Positions 8,849-18,296 of a stretch of DNA of 64,000 nt are shown here, one piece after another. Under the pieces are notes generated by a model. That model was not told the DNA's origin, did no database searches, and saw only the letters and a list, made by a program, of their open reading frames with translations. The DNA lies in contig DAOTVP010000061.1 of assembly GCA_034436155.1 (NCBI GenBank), positions 1 to 64,000 on the forward strand, given 5' to 3'. This DNA comes from GCA-2794515 sp034436155. Lineage in GTDB: Bacteria; Chloroflexota; Anaerolineae; Aggregatilineales; Phototrophicaceae. Position numbers and translations under genes: made by a program. Every line of letters begins with the position of its first letter. The first letter of the stretch is position 1.

Positions 8849-10101
8849 GCAGGTTCTTCTCTCAATTTGAGATACAACCCCACACACAACAACACTAAAA
8901 TCAGGGTACGAATAATGATGAGCGCCACAAACGGCGTGACCAACGTCCCTGTGATCTCGCCACCTGTATCGCCTGTGCGGATGAACAACACAGGATACTC
9001 GATAAATGCCACACCCGCCAAAATAAGCGAGGTCAAAATACCGTTTTTGGTCGGAAAACAAAGTAACATCAGGGGGATGATTTGCGCCAACCATTGGGGA
9101 GACCAACCTTGTGCCTGTAAGAAAAAGATAATCACGGTGATGGTCACAAACGCCACAAACCCTTTATCATCGTATCGGCGCGTAGTGATGAAAATGAATA
9201 AGCCGATAATCCCCGCCACCGCCAAGCGTATCCACGATGGAATCACGGCAGGATTGCCATACAAAGCATCGGCGGCGGATAAATCATAATGACTTTCGAC
9301 AGAGCCAAAATTGCCTGTGCGATAATTGCCATCGAGTAATGCCCATACCGTCTGATACGAGGCTTTGCCGAATTGCGCCGTGAGCGATGTCGTGACAAAA
9401 CGGATGTCTTTATCATTCGCCGATGCGTTGGCGATGAGGATGATGTACACCAACGCGAATAATCCTACCGCCACCACGCCAATTTTGATGAAACGACTCG
9501 GCTTTTGGTAGCGCAACATCGCGCCGAAAATCAATGCAGGCGTGAATTTGGTCAACGCGCCCAATCCAATCGCCAAACCAGCGCGAATATCGCGTTTTTT
9601 GAGGATGAAATACATCCCCAAAAGCAAGAAAAACGCCACCAAACTTTCAAAATTCCAGAATAAAAATACCAACGGCGCGAATAGCAAGGCATACACCCAC
9701 GCCAACATCATACCTGTGATGTCGCCGTGTAGATGTGTGCCAATGGCGCGGATGAGGATTAAATTCCCGACCTCGAATAGCAACACCACAAACGCCATGA
9801 GGATTGACCATGTGCTGTAATCGACCGCCTCACCTTGTGATTGATAGATGAATGTGGTTATCGTATACCACACAGGCGGAAATTCGCTCCACCAATCTAA
9901 AAATGGATAGTCGCCCGCACGGGTCAATTCTGCCAGTTGATAGTGATATAACCTATCGCCCTGTGCGCCGACACCGCGCTCTACATCATCTATCAAAAGG
10001 GGTTGATAGACCATCAGCATCATCACCCGAAACGCGATGAATAAAATCACCAGTAGGCGAAAATCGCCCAATAAACCGATTTGTTTGAGGTTCACCGTCA
10101 T
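8845..10101 (-). CDS. GT87-like polytopic membrane glycosyltransferase
   Basis: A 418-residue membrane protein with about ten hydrophobic helices. The first loop after a single helix has DDVERGVGAQGDRLYHYQLAE and then PFLDWWSEFPPVWY, the acidic and aromatic arrangement of GT87/GT-C enzymes. ALTKFTPALIFGAMLRY corresponds to the family segment with a conserved Lys-Pro-type turn. Expression is probably coupled to the Mrr gene, whose ATG overlaps this stop, and to the upstream gene 12 bases away. The sugar donor is unknown. A function in cell-surface glycan or glycolipid assembly is inferred from the neighbours. Confidence 0.75.
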   Translation of the reverse strand: MTVNLKQIGLLGDFRLLVILFIAFRVMMLMVYQPLLIDDVERGVGAQGDRLYHYQLAELTRAGDYPFLDWWSEFPPVWYTITTFIYQSQGEAVDYSTWSILMAFVVLLFEVGNLILIRAIGTHLHGDITGMMLAWVYALLFAPLVFLFWNFESLVAFFLLLGMYFILKKRDIRAGLAIGLGALTKFTPALIFGAMLRYQKPSRFIKIGVVAVGLFALVYIILIANASANDKDIRFVTTSLTAQFGKASYQTVWALLDGNYRTGNFGSVESHYDLSAADALYGNPAVIPSWIRLAVAGIIGLFIFITTRRYDDKGFVAFVTITVIIFFLQAQGWSPQWLAQIIPLMLLCFPTKNGILTSLILAGVAFIEYPVLFIRTGDTGGEITGTLVTPFVALIIIRTLILVLLCVGLYLKLREEPA

Positions 10102-10113
10102 GATACATCCGTC

Positions 10114-11574
10114 CTATGGATTGCGTACAAAAATCACCGCTTTTTCGTCTGGATAATCGTCTGTGGGGTAAATTCGCGTCCAGTCGGGTTCAGCGGCTAA
10201 ATTCACCGCCAACCCGCTCCCCGCTTCGACCACCACCCAATCAATTTCATCTTCAGATAACACGCCGCGCCAGTCGCCCTGCCCCAACGCCGTCCGCAAG
10301 TAACGGAGTAAAAATTCATCCCGATATAAATCGGTGCGCCCGTCCACATACACGGGGATGTCGGGCAAGGCGAACATCAGATAGCCCCCCCAATTATAAC
10401 TGTTGAACATATTCCCTTGTGGCGGATTTTGAGCGATAAATTCCGCCACCGCGATGGGCAAATTTTCGTGCTGGGCTTCGTCTATCGTATCGGGCAACAT
10501 GACAGATAATAGACTCATCAACCCGCCGAATAATAACACGCCTAATAACACCGCATTGAGGCGCGATTGCGTTTTGGATACCCGTGTGCGCGGGGTGAAT
10601 TGCCACCCTTTTTGTGTGAGGAAAGCATCGGCTTGATAACTGAGGATGGGCGTGGCGGCGACTGCGAACACGGCGATGTTGCGCCCATATAAAAAGGCTA
10701 AAAATGCTGTGCCACAAATCAGACCGTATTCTGTCCAATCCCAACCGCGCTTCGCCATGCCCGATGCGCCAATGAGCAAAAACAACATCGCCAAAAATGC
10801 CCATGTTTCGCGCCCCTGAAAATTGGGCGACTGCCATTCTTGGATATAACCGCGCAAAACGCCTAAATTGACCGTCTCGAATGGCACGCGCAACATGGCG
10901 AAGCCATACGGATTAATCACCAATGCCCCAACTGATAACCCTGTGATGATGATTAGTTTGCCGATACCACGCATGGGGATGATGCCCGTTTTATCTTTGG
11001 CGAAGATATGCCCCAACAATTCACCCCCGATGAACGCCACCAGAAAGATAAATCCAATCGAAAATCCAGCGTGCAAATTGCCCCAAATCAGCATCAACGG
11101 CGGGATAAGCCACAAACGGTCTTTATTTTCACGCTTATATTGAAATAAAATCAGCAAAAATACGCTACTGAAAAAGAACGATAGCATTTGCGGACGCGCC
11201 GACCAAAACACCGCCGCCGTGATTGCGCCCAGCAAAATGACGAATGATCGCAAATAGACATTCCCCGCGCATATCGGATACAACGCCATCATCCCCAACA
11301 CCGCGAAAAAGGTGGTATAGAGCGCCAAGCCCGCATTCCCCGCCACTTCCCAGACGATATACAAAATAAGCTGTGCGCCCCAACTGTGATTCACCCACGG
11401 CTCGCCCGCTTTGCTAAACGAAAACGGATCGGTATAAATCATGCCTTTGGTGAGGGTATGTTCCCCGCTACGAATATGCCACCATGTGTCGGTATCGACT
11501 GGCACACGGGTCGCCAAGACCCCCAATAACATGATGAGGGTGATGAACATGACCCGTTGTGTTGATAATCCCAT
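10114..11574 (-). CDS. GT-C-like polytopic membrane protein
   Basis: A 486-residue membrane protein, first gene of the leftward membrane block. After one helix the loop VPVDTDTWWHIRSGEHTLTKG followed by YTDPFSFSKAGEPWVNHSWGAQ is characteristic of a bacterial membrane-protein family related to GT-C transferases. About eleven further helices follow. The C-terminal soluble portion carries NMFNSYNWGGYLMFALPDIPVYVDGRTDLY, which recurs in that family. It is transcribed away from the secreted protein at 11726, so its promoter should lie in 11575-11680. The catalytic assignment is inference. Confidence 0.7.
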   Translation of the reverse strand: MGLSTQRVMFITLIMLLGVLATRVPVDTDTWWHIRSGEHTLTKGMIYTDPFSFSKAGEPWVNHSWGAQLILYIVWEVAGNAGLALYTTFFAVLGMMALYPICAGNVYLRSFVILLGAITAAVFWSARPQMLSFFFSSVFLLILFQYKRENKDRLWLIPPLMLIWGNLHAGFSIGFIFLVAFIGGELLGHIFAKDKTGIIPMRGIGKLIIITGLSVGALVINPYGFAMLRVPFETVNLGVLRGYIQEWQSPNFQGRETWAFLAMLFLLIGASGMAKRGWDWTEYGLICGTAFLAFLYGRNIAVFAVAATPILSYQADAFLTQKGWQFTPRTRVSKTQSRLNAVLLGVLLFGGLMSLLSVMLPDTIDEAQHENLPIAVAEFIAQNPPQGNMFNSYNWGGYLMFALPDIPVYVDGRTDLYRDEFLLRYLRTALGQGDWRGVLSEDEIDWVVVEAGSGLAVNLAAEPDWTRIYPTDDYPDEKAVIFVRNP

Positions 11575-11656
11575 AATGTCTCCATAAAATCATCATAATC
11601 GTATGTTATCTTTTCATTTTAACCGATAGTGAATGCCATTTAACAGGATATAACAC

Positions 11657-11686
11657 TTTAAGAAAATGGCAAAAATACGCTATAAT
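11657..11686 (+). promoter_or_regulatory. Sigma70-type promoter candidate
   Basis: A perfect -10 TATAAT lies at 11681-11686, with a weak -35 (TTTAAG, 11657-11662) 18 bases upstream. It lies just ahead of the ATG at 11726 and downstream of an earlier in-frame ATG (11666), which supports the later start for that gene. Confidence 0.55.
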
Positions 11687-11725
11687 GGCGTTTTTGTAAT
11701 GCTTCTCATATTCGGAGCGATTTCG

Positions 11726-12895
11726 ATGAAAAGATTTTTTATAGGTATGATTTTGACCCTGAGTGTGATTATCTCGATGTATGCGGGTGTCCGTGCAGAC
11801 ACAGATGATGACGCGATTAAAGATACAATTTTGGGGTTCTTGGATGCCAGTTTTAAGGGCGATACAACCCGCATCTTAGAACTCACTTGCACCACACAAC
11901 GTGATTTGGTACGGTTACGCTTCGCAACCACCCGTCCTAATTTCGTGGATGCGCGTACAATCAATGTGGATGTGAGCAATATCGAACTGGATGTCACAGA
12001 AAAAACATTCACCCAAGCCTATATTACTGTGGCTGGAGATTTGCAAGTATCGGGTGGTGGACAAAGCCCCGAACCCATTCCTGTCGCCAGTATTTTGCCC
12101 TTCCCTTTCATCACAACCGTTTTTGAAGAGGGGCAATGGCGCATCTGTAATTCCGCCGATTTGAGTTTGCGCGGTGTGATTGAAGCAGGGGCAACAGGCA
12201 ATCTTGAACTGGCAGATTCGTTTTTGTGCGAACCGCTACGTGGCACTGCCGAGCAAAATCCATTTTATCAAATGGGGACAGAATTGGGCGCAAATACCGA
12301 TTTCACCCAATTCACTTATCAGGTGGTTGAGTGGAATAACAATAACGGCTTCGTCAAGATTACATCGGTTGTCGAAGGAGATTATTTGCGCGTGGTGAAT
12401 GCCACTCGTGAAGATGGCATATGGCGCATTTGCAACACGCCTGAAACGACTATTCGCATCATGTTAGAATTGGCAATTGCCGATGATTTTGATAACGCCA
12501 GTTCACTGGTATGTGCAGAACAACGCAGTAACGTCATGACCGAGTTACGCTCGCTCAAACAACGTGCCGTGAGTCTGGTGAATCTTGAAGGACAAACAGG
12601 ACAACCCGCTTTTTATGAGACGGTTGCCGTCCTCATCTTTGAAGCGGCTGGCGTAGAACGGAGAGACTTCCGTGTTCAGGTGAATCAAGTACAGTATAAT
12701 CTATCCGATCAAACAGAAACTAGCGCCAGCATTACATTTAATGGGAGTATCATCATTCAAACCATCGGCGTGCGTCAGAACATCCCCGTTGCACAACTCT
12801 TACCAGCGAGTGCAAATGTGATTTTGCAAGATGGTATATGGCTATATTGTCCTCAACCCGTCACAGAAGAAGAGGAGACCTCTAACGATGCTTAA
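11726..12895 (+). CDS. Secreted protein with three tandem WRIC domains
   Basis: Exported protein of 389 residues with a clear signal peptide (MKRFFIGMILTLSVIISMYAGVRA, cleaved after Ala). The mature protein is three diverged copies of a domain of about 110-125 residues. Each copy has a Cys after an alpha helix (ELTC, SFLC, SLVC) and closes on a Trp and a Cys (QWRICN, IWRICN, IWLYC), so an intradomain disulfide is likely. The fold resembles small NTF2/DUF4878-like extracytoplasmic domains, but I cannot name the family with certainty. ATG at 11726 has GGAG nine bases upstream and follows the TATAAT box. The downstream lipoprotein carries a single copy of the same domain, and its start overlaps this stop by eight bases. 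Confidence 0.75.
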   Translation: MKRFFIGMILTLSVIISMYAGVRADTDDDAIKDTILGFLDASFKGDTTRILELTCTTQRDLVRLRFATTRPNFVDARTINVDVSNIELDVTEKTFTQAYITVAGDLQVSGGGQSPEPIPVASILPFPFITTVFEEGQWRICNSADLSLRGVIEAGATGNLELADSFLCEPLRGTAEQNPFYQMGTELGANTDFTQFTYQVVEWNNNNGFVKITSVVEGDYLRVVNATREDGIWRICNTPETTIRIMLELAIADDFDNASSLVCAEQRSNVMTELRSLKQRAVSLVNLEGQTGQPAFYETVAVLIFEAAGVERRDFRVQVNQVQYNLSDQTETSASITFNGSIIIQTIGVRQNIPVAQLLPASANVILQDGIWLYCPQPVTEEEETSNDA

Positions 12896-13340
12896 AAATA
12901 TGTCGAAGCTGATATTGATGACGAGTTTGTTCATCCTCATGCTCATCACGACCGCTTGTGGTGGGAATAGTGCTGGCGATGTCATTGCAGGTGTTGGCTC
13001 AGAAAACCCACAAGATGCTGTTGAGGGCTTTTTAGAGGCGGCTTTTTCGGGTGATACGCTTCGCGCCGCCACATTCGTCTGTAATGCACAACGCGACCTC
13101 ATGCGTGGGGCGTATGGAGGGATAACCGCCGCTTACGATGAACTCGAAGACTTCGATGTGGATTTATCTGAACTGATTTACACCGTCATTAGCGAAGAAG
13201 AATTAGATGCGACCGTCTCGGTGACGGGCGATATTGTGGTTCGCATCCCGGGCGTCGAAGAAGAACGTCGCATCAATGTTGATACGCGCCTCGCCTCGGT
13301 CAAACTCAAAAAAGAGGATGACCTGTGGCGTGTGTGTTAA
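12888..13340 (+). CDS. Lipoprotein with a single WRVC domain
   Basis: Lipoprotein of 150 residues: signal peptide followed by the lipobox ITTAC, then a single domain matching the repeats of the upstream protein (EGFLEAAFSGDTLRAATFVCNAQRDLM and a terminal LWRVC). The protein ends on the conserved Cys itself, three bases before the stop. The ATG at 12888 follows AGGAGA and overlaps the upstream stop (ATGCTTAA). The stop overlaps by four bases the stop of the convergent O-antigen ligase gene. Function unknown; the pair is probably made and located together at the cell surface. Confidence 0.75.
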   Translation: MLKNMSKLILMTSLFILMLITTACGGNSAGDVIAGVGSENPQDAVEGFLEAAFSGDTLRAATFVCNAQRDLMRGAYGGITAAYDELEDFDVDLSELIYTVISEEELDATVSVTGDIVVRIPGVEEERRINVDTRLASVKLKKEDDLWRVC

Positions 13341-15568
13341 TCTTCTAGCAAGCGCCGTAACGGTGCATCGGGAATTGGATAAAATACATCAGGTAATAAC
13401 TGGCGCGGAATAGACGCGACCAAAAATTGAAAATAGGGGATGTTGGTGGCAAAACTAACATCCTCTTGATTGATTTTTCGGGCAATTTTGTTTTGCGCTT
13501 GTTCCGATAAATCATTGTACCGCGCCACATCACCCTCGTGACGTGCTATCCACGCCTGACCAAGCAACACCCATGCTTCGTCATACACCGATCGGATTTG
13601 TGATTTTGCCTCGTGGATTTGTTGGGCGGTGTCTACGACTTCGCCTTCACGCAAAGCCACCATCAACCATAATATTTTGGCGCGGGTGCTATTTTCCGTG
13701 CGATATAGGCTATTTTCCCACAACGCGATTAACGATGCGGGTTGGTCATCTGCTAATGCTGTAATCAGTTGATGACTATCCGAATTTTCGAGCGTGGCTA
13801 ATACCGCTTGACGAAAAGGGGTTTCATCCCATTCATGCCACGAAGCGGTGCTTTCATGTAATGCCCGCAGATAGGCTTGATACGCGCCGTCAGTATCACC
13901 TGTTGCCTCTAAATATTCCCCTAATGTAAATGCAAACGGGAATGACTTCGGCGCGAGCGATACCGCTTGTCGTTGGGCATCAATCGCATTTTCGACATCG
14001 CCCATACGCCAGTAAACACGCGCCAAATTCACCCAACTGATGCTATGCGTTGGTTCAGAGGCTAAAAAGGATTGATAAGCCTGTATCGCAGAGGCATCAT
14101 CCCCACCAAGCGCATACAAATAGGCTTGTTGATTGATATACCACGCCATGGCGGGGTCGGCATTGATGATGGATTGCAACGCATCCGCCACTTGGGTATA
14201 GGTCATATCGGCATTTTGGACGAATGGACGCGCCACCAACGCCGTATAATTGCCATAAACCGATGTCACCCATCCGCCCCAACCGATAAACACAATACTG
14301 CCGATGAACATCGCTACCGGATGACCAATCACCCGAAAACAGGCTTGTAACGGCTTTGGCTGATATGGAATTACAGCTAATGCGATAGGGATTAATCCCG
14401 ATATGGCAATCAGGGGCATCATGGCGGGAAAGTCGAGCAGATGATGAACACCAAATCCGATACTCCCTGCGATACCAATCGCCAACAATCGGCGTTGGGC
14501 AATGTCAGCTTCACGCCAGTTGTGGCGCATCATCATCAAAACGGTTATCACCGTCATACTCAGAATTGCTAAACCCAAAATGCCCAATTCTGCCATCACC
14601 AATAACACACCGTTATGGGCATGGCTATGCGGTTGTTGTGGCGGTTGTGATTGTTGCGTGGCAAATTCACGCCCAAAGGTGAATAATCCATGCCCAGTGA
14701 TGGGGCTATCGGCAAAAATCGTCAGCGCATTGGCGTAAATATCGATTCGCAAATCGGCAGACCGCCCCGCAAGGCTAAATGACCGCACCATGATAAACAC
14801 TACACCGATGCCTATCAACAGGGTGGCGAATCCCCCCAGACCCCATATCAGACGGGATCGCGCCGTTTGAGGTTTAATCTTACCCCAAAAATCGCGGGGT
14901 AAATTGAGCGCGATGACAATAATCGTGCTGATTGCCCCACCCGCCAACGCCCCACGCGAAAAGGTGATGCCCAATAAAATCGCGGTGGCGAGCGCATAAC
15001 CGATTAATAAGCGCCGTCCAGTGCGATTTTTGAGCGTGAATATCCGCCCCACAATAAACGTGAGCAACATCAACAAAAATGCGCCGAGCGAATTGGGATT
15101 GCCGACCAGACTGCCGACACGGGCGATTTCGCCCCGTCCAAGCGCCGTCAAAAATTGGAGATAACCGAAAAATACAATCGCCATGCCACCCATGATGACC
15201 GAATCTATCAGCGTTGTGCGTTGGAGGCGATTATTCATCAACCAATCCGATAGCATATACCATAGCAACACATACCCCACCACAAACCAAATCCCGTTGG
15301 CGCTCCTACGCCATGTATCGATGTTGGCGAGGATGCTCACGCCGATGATGACCATCCATAAAATCAGCGCCATATCCAACGGCGAGCGATGCCATATCCA
15401 CTTGGCGCGATAATGGGTGATAAACCATGCCGATAATCCGACCAGCACAATCGCCAACGTCACCCAACGCAATTCGGGGATGAGGATCCCGTTAAAGGTC
15501 ATGCCAAATGTGGAAAAATACACCACCAATAGGGTTAAAATCGCCCGTAGAAGGGTTTGTGAACGCAT
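13337..15568 (-). CDS. O-antigen ligase/polymerase family protein with TPR domain
   Basis: A 743-residue protein. Residues 1-430 form about 11-12 membrane helices with the Wzy_C/WaaL-like region: SLVGNPNSLGAFLLML, ITFSRGALAGG, and the large loop SPITGHGLFTFGREF followed by HSHAHNGVLLVMAELGILGL, which holds the conserved His-Asn motif. Residues 455-560 contain three to four TPR units (AYLYALGGDDASAIQAYQSF, ARVYWRMGDVENAIDAQRQA). The family ligates or polymerises lipid-linked glycans on the outer face of the membrane. The nearby polyprenyl-phosphate sugar transferase (16852-18273) would supply the first lipid-linked sugar, so these probably belong to one surface polysaccharide pathway. Confidence 0.85.
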   Translation of the reverse strand: MRSQTLLRAILTLLVVYFSTFGMTFNGILIPELRWVTLAIVLVGLSAWFITHYRAKWIWHRSPLDMALILWMVIIGVSILANIDTWRRSANGIWFVVGYVLLWYMLSDWLMNNRLQRTTLIDSVIMGGMAIVFFGYLQFLTALGRGEIARVGSLVGNPNSLGAFLLMLLTFIVGRIFTLKNRTGRRLLIGYALATAILLGITFSRGALAGGAISTIIVIALNLPRDFWGKIKPQTARSRLIWGLGGFATLLIGIGVVFIMVRSFSLAGRSADLRIDIYANALTIFADSPITGHGLFTFGREFATQQSQPPQQPHSHAHNGVLLVMAELGILGLAILSMTVITVLMMMRHNWREADIAQRRLLAIGIAGSIGFGVHHLLDFPAMMPLIAISGLIPIALAVIPYQPKPLQACFRVIGHPVAMFIGSIVFIGWGGWVTSVYGNYTALVARPFVQNADMTYTQVADALQSIINADPAMAWYINQQAYLYALGGDDASAIQAYQSFLASEPTHSISWVNLARVYWRMGDVENAIDAQRQAVSLAPKSFPFAFTLGEYLEATGDTDGAYQAYLRALHESTASWHEWDETPFRQAVLATLENSDSHQLITALADDQPASLIALWENSLYRTENSTRAKILWLMVALREGEVVDTAQQIHEAKSQIRSVYDEAWVLLGQAWIARHEGDVARYNDLSEQAQNKIARKINQEDVSFATNIPYFQFLVASIPRQLLPDVFYPIPDAPLRRLLED

Positions 15569-15636
15569 ATCTCAGTTGCCCTTTTGCTGAATGCCATTAC
15601 AATTTGTGTTGAGACTACCACACATAAGGATACCGC

Positions 15637-16857
15637 ATGTCAGACATTCGCACAGCCCAAAAACGAGCATGGCTTTATCGTCCCTCATTTTTGATAACCA
15701 TCGGCGCGTTGTTGTATGCCCTGTTGGTCATCGTCATGCAAAATGGCGACCCGTTGGCATTGGTCACACTCGGCACACGCGCCACACACGGCATACCCGC
15801 AGAAGCGGGTGGCACAGAAGGGTACGATGGTCAATTTGTGTATTTCATCGCCCGCGATCCGGTCAGCGCCCCATTTTTTATTGCGCGTGGGGGTGATATT
15901 CCCGAATATCGTTTTCAACGTATTTTACTGCCAATATTCGGGCGCGGATTGGCGCTGGGGAACGAGTCGCTCATCCCATTCACGCTATTGGCGGTGAATT
16001 TAGTCGCATTATGGGCGGGTAGCACCGCGCTAGAACGGCTCTTGGTGGGGTTTGGCGTGAGTCGATGGTATATTTTAGGCTATGCCCTGACGATTGCCAT
16101 TTTCGGCACAGTGCGCCTCAGTTTGCCCGAAGTATTGGCGTATGGCTTGGTGGTCGGGGGCGTTTTGATGATGCACCGTGACCGATGGTTATGGGGCGCG
16201 TGGTTGTTCGGATTGGCGGCAATCAGCAAAGAGACCACGCTGGTCTTTGTGGCGGGGTATGCCCTGTGGATGCTCCTTCAAAGACAATTTTGGCGTTTCG
16301 GTTGGTTTATGGGGATTAGCACCATCCCATTTATCGCGCTCCAATTAGGGCTTTATGCCAAATTTGGGGCGTTTGGTGTAGGGTCTGGTGGCGCGATGGC
16401 GACCCGTTTTGAAATCATCCCATTTGGCGGGGTGTTGCAAATCATCACAACGGTGATTCAAGCGGTATCCGAAGCGTTGGCAGAATCGAATCCGAATGTC
16501 GGGACAATTTTATTTCGGGCAGGCACAGGATTGATGATATTTGCAATTTTATTGGGTGTATTCGTCATCACGCCGACATTATGGGGATTAAAACGCTTCT
16601 GGCAAGATTTTCGGGCAAAAAATATGGATATTTGGGCGATATTGCTCGGATTGAACGCGCTGGTGATGTTATTCGTGCCATTTTCGACGTATCGTGAGCC
16701 ATTGGGCATTTTACGATTTATCGCAGGGTTACAGGTGGCGGTGATTATTTACAGCGCCCAACGGGGCAATAAACGCGCACTTCGCAATAGCACCATCTGG
16801 ATTTTCACGTTGTTGTTGCTCATTGGGTCAGATTTAGCGGGTGGCACGCCGTCATAA
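15637..16857 (+). CDS. Polytopic membrane protein, GT-C-like
   Basis: A 406-residue membrane protein with about nine or ten helices. After the first helix it carries EGYDGQFVYFIARDP, a YDGQ-type motif seen in a group of bacterial membrane proteins thought to be GT-C-related; the Asp would be the candidate catalytic residue. AISKETTLVFVAGYALWMLLQ is also typical of that group. The ATG follows AAGGAT nine bases upstream. It is divergent from the O-antigen ligase gene, and its stop overlaps by six bases the stop of the convergent sugar phosphotransferase. The role in glycan assembly is inferred from the neighbours. Confidence 0.65.
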   Translation: MSDIRTAQKRAWLYRPSFLITIGALLYALLVIVMQNGDPLALVTLGTRATHGIPAEAGGTEGYDGQFVYFIARDPVSAPFFIARGGDIPEYRFQRILLPIFGRGLALGNESLIPFTLLAVNLVALWAGSTALERLLVGFGVSRWYILGYALTIAIFGTVRLSLPEVLAYGLVVGGVLMMHRDRWLWGAWLFGLAAISKETTLVFVAGYALWMLLQRQFWRFGWFMGISTIPFIALQLGLYAKFGAFGVGSGGAMATRFEIIPFGGVLQIITTVIQAVSEALAESNPNVGTILFRAGTGLMIFAILLGVFVITPTLWGLKRFWQDFRAKNMDIWAILLGLNALVMLFVPFSTYREPLGILRFIAGLQVAVIIYSAQRGNKRALRNSTIWIFTLLLLIGSDLAGGTPS

Positions 16858-18273
16858 ACCGCCCAAGCGCACCACTTTATACACCGTGCGGATGATGATA
16901 TTCAAATCGAGTAAGAGCGACTGGTTGCGGATGTAATACAGGTCATATTCAAGTTTGACCAGCGCATCTTCATCGGTTGAACCGTAATGATATTTGACCT
17001 GCGCCCACCCTGTTAGCCCTGGACGAATCACCAAACGGGTGCGATAGAACGGGATGGTCTCGGTCAAACGGGCGATATGTTCAGGGCGTTCTGGTCGCGG
17101 TCCGACAATGCTCATATCGCCTTTTAACACGTTAATCAATTGGGGCAATTCATCAAGGCGCGTTTTTCGCATGAATTTGCCGACACGAGTCACCCGTTTG
17201 TCGTTGGCGGTGCTGAATACCGCGCCTGTGTGCTGTTCGGCATTTTGTATCATGGTGCGAAATTTGATAATCCGAAAATTTTTACCCCGTAACCCTGTGC
17301 GAATTTGGGTATAAAAAATATCCCCCTGCGAATCGAGTTTGATGATGAGCGCCAAAATCGGCAATAAAATGATGAAAAATATCATACCTATCAACGCCAA
17401 GACGACATCCATCACCCGTTGCAAAGCAGGGTACGGGCTGAATAACGATTGCCCCTCAATCGGCAACACAATCGCCCACTGATTTTGGACATCCTGCACA
17501 GGCACACGCCCCGTCAGACGTGAATAGAGCAAGGGCATGGGCGATAGCACGACCCCTTGTTCGTAGGCTTGCATCACCGCCCGAAAAATTTCGGCATCCG
17601 CATCAGCAATATCGGTAATAACCAATTCGCTAATGCGGTCTCTGAGGACGAAATTCATCAAATCTGCGCCCGTGCCAATCACAGGCACGCCTGCAATAAT
17701 TTTGCCAACATCCTCGCTTCGGCTGATAATGCCACGCACATCATAGCCTTGTGCGCTGAATGTTTTGAGCGCCTCGATGATTTTTTGTGCCGATGGATTC
17801 GCGCCGATAATCAAAACACGCCGTGCAATGCTCGCCCAACCAATGAGGGCGGGATTGAGCAAACGCCATAAGGCGATGGTGATGAATGCCGATATGCCAT
17901 AATAAAAGATGAATAAACGGGGTAATTCATCGCGTGGGGATAAGAAAAACACCATCATATACACCACAAGCATCTGAGCGGTGATAAATGAGAGGCGTTG
18001 AAACGATTGCCAACGATTTGCCACCAAACGCAATTGATAAAAATCGTTGGCGCTGGCTAAGATGAGCCAAAAAATGGGCAACACCAAAAACCAATAACTA
18101 CGCGGGATGATAAATTCTAGTGTAAACGGGCTATCGGCGGCGCGTGACCATATATACAAAGCGATAAAGGTGGATACAAACACCGACAATACATCGCCCG
18201 CCATCAACAATAAACGCCGTTCAGAAATACGAAGTTGCAACCGACTGCGTTTAGAAAACGGAGAAAAAAGCAT
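16852..18273 (-). CDS. Polyprenyl-phosphate hexose-1-phosphate transferase (WbaP/WcaJ type)
   Basis: Initiating enzyme of surface polysaccharide synthesis, about 473 residues. It has four to five N-terminal helices, a central nucleotide-binding-like domain (RRVLIIGANPSAQKIIEAL, then VPVIGTGADLMNFVL) and the C-terminal monotopic phosphoglycosyltransferase domain. That domain shows FYTQIRTGLRGKNFRIIKFRTM, TRLDELPQLINVLKGDMSIVG with PRPERPEH, and PGLTGWAQVKYHYGS. The Asp-Glu of LDELPQ is the catalytic pair in this superfamily. The start is the ATG ending at 18273, with GAGGTG six bases upstream; an in-frame GTG three codons earlier is less likely. The product enters the pathway served by the ligase at 13337. 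Confidence 0.93.
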   Translation of the reverse strand: MLFSPFSKRSRLQLRISERRLLLMAGDVLSVFVSTFIALYIWSRAADSPFTLEFIIPRSYWFLVLPIFWLILASANDFYQLRLVANRWQSFQRLSFITAQMLVVYMMVFFLSPRDELPRLFIFYYGISAFITIALWRLLNPALIGWASIARRVLIIGANPSAQKIIEALKTFSAQGYDVRGIISRSEDVGKIIAGVPVIGTGADLMNFVLRDRISELVITDIADADAEIFRAVMQAYEQGVVLSPMPLLYSRLTGRVPVQDVQNQWAIVLPIEGQSLFSPYPALQRVMDVVLALIGMIFFIILLPILALIIKLDSQGDIFYTQIRTGLRGKNFRIIKFRTMIQNAEQHTGAVFSTANDKRVTRVGKFMRKTRLDELPQLINVLKGDMSIVGPRPERPEHIARLTETIPFYRTRLVIRPGLTGWAQVKYHYGSTDEDALVKLEYDLYYIRNQSLLLDLNIIIRTVYKVVRLGGL

Positions 18274-18296
18274 GGTCAACACCTCATTTTGGGCGT

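Noticed and set aside
8849..9106. N-terminal extension of the Mrr protein
   Set aside because: The extra 86 residues are out-of-frame reading of the upstream membrane protein; the ATGATGA overlap is the better start.
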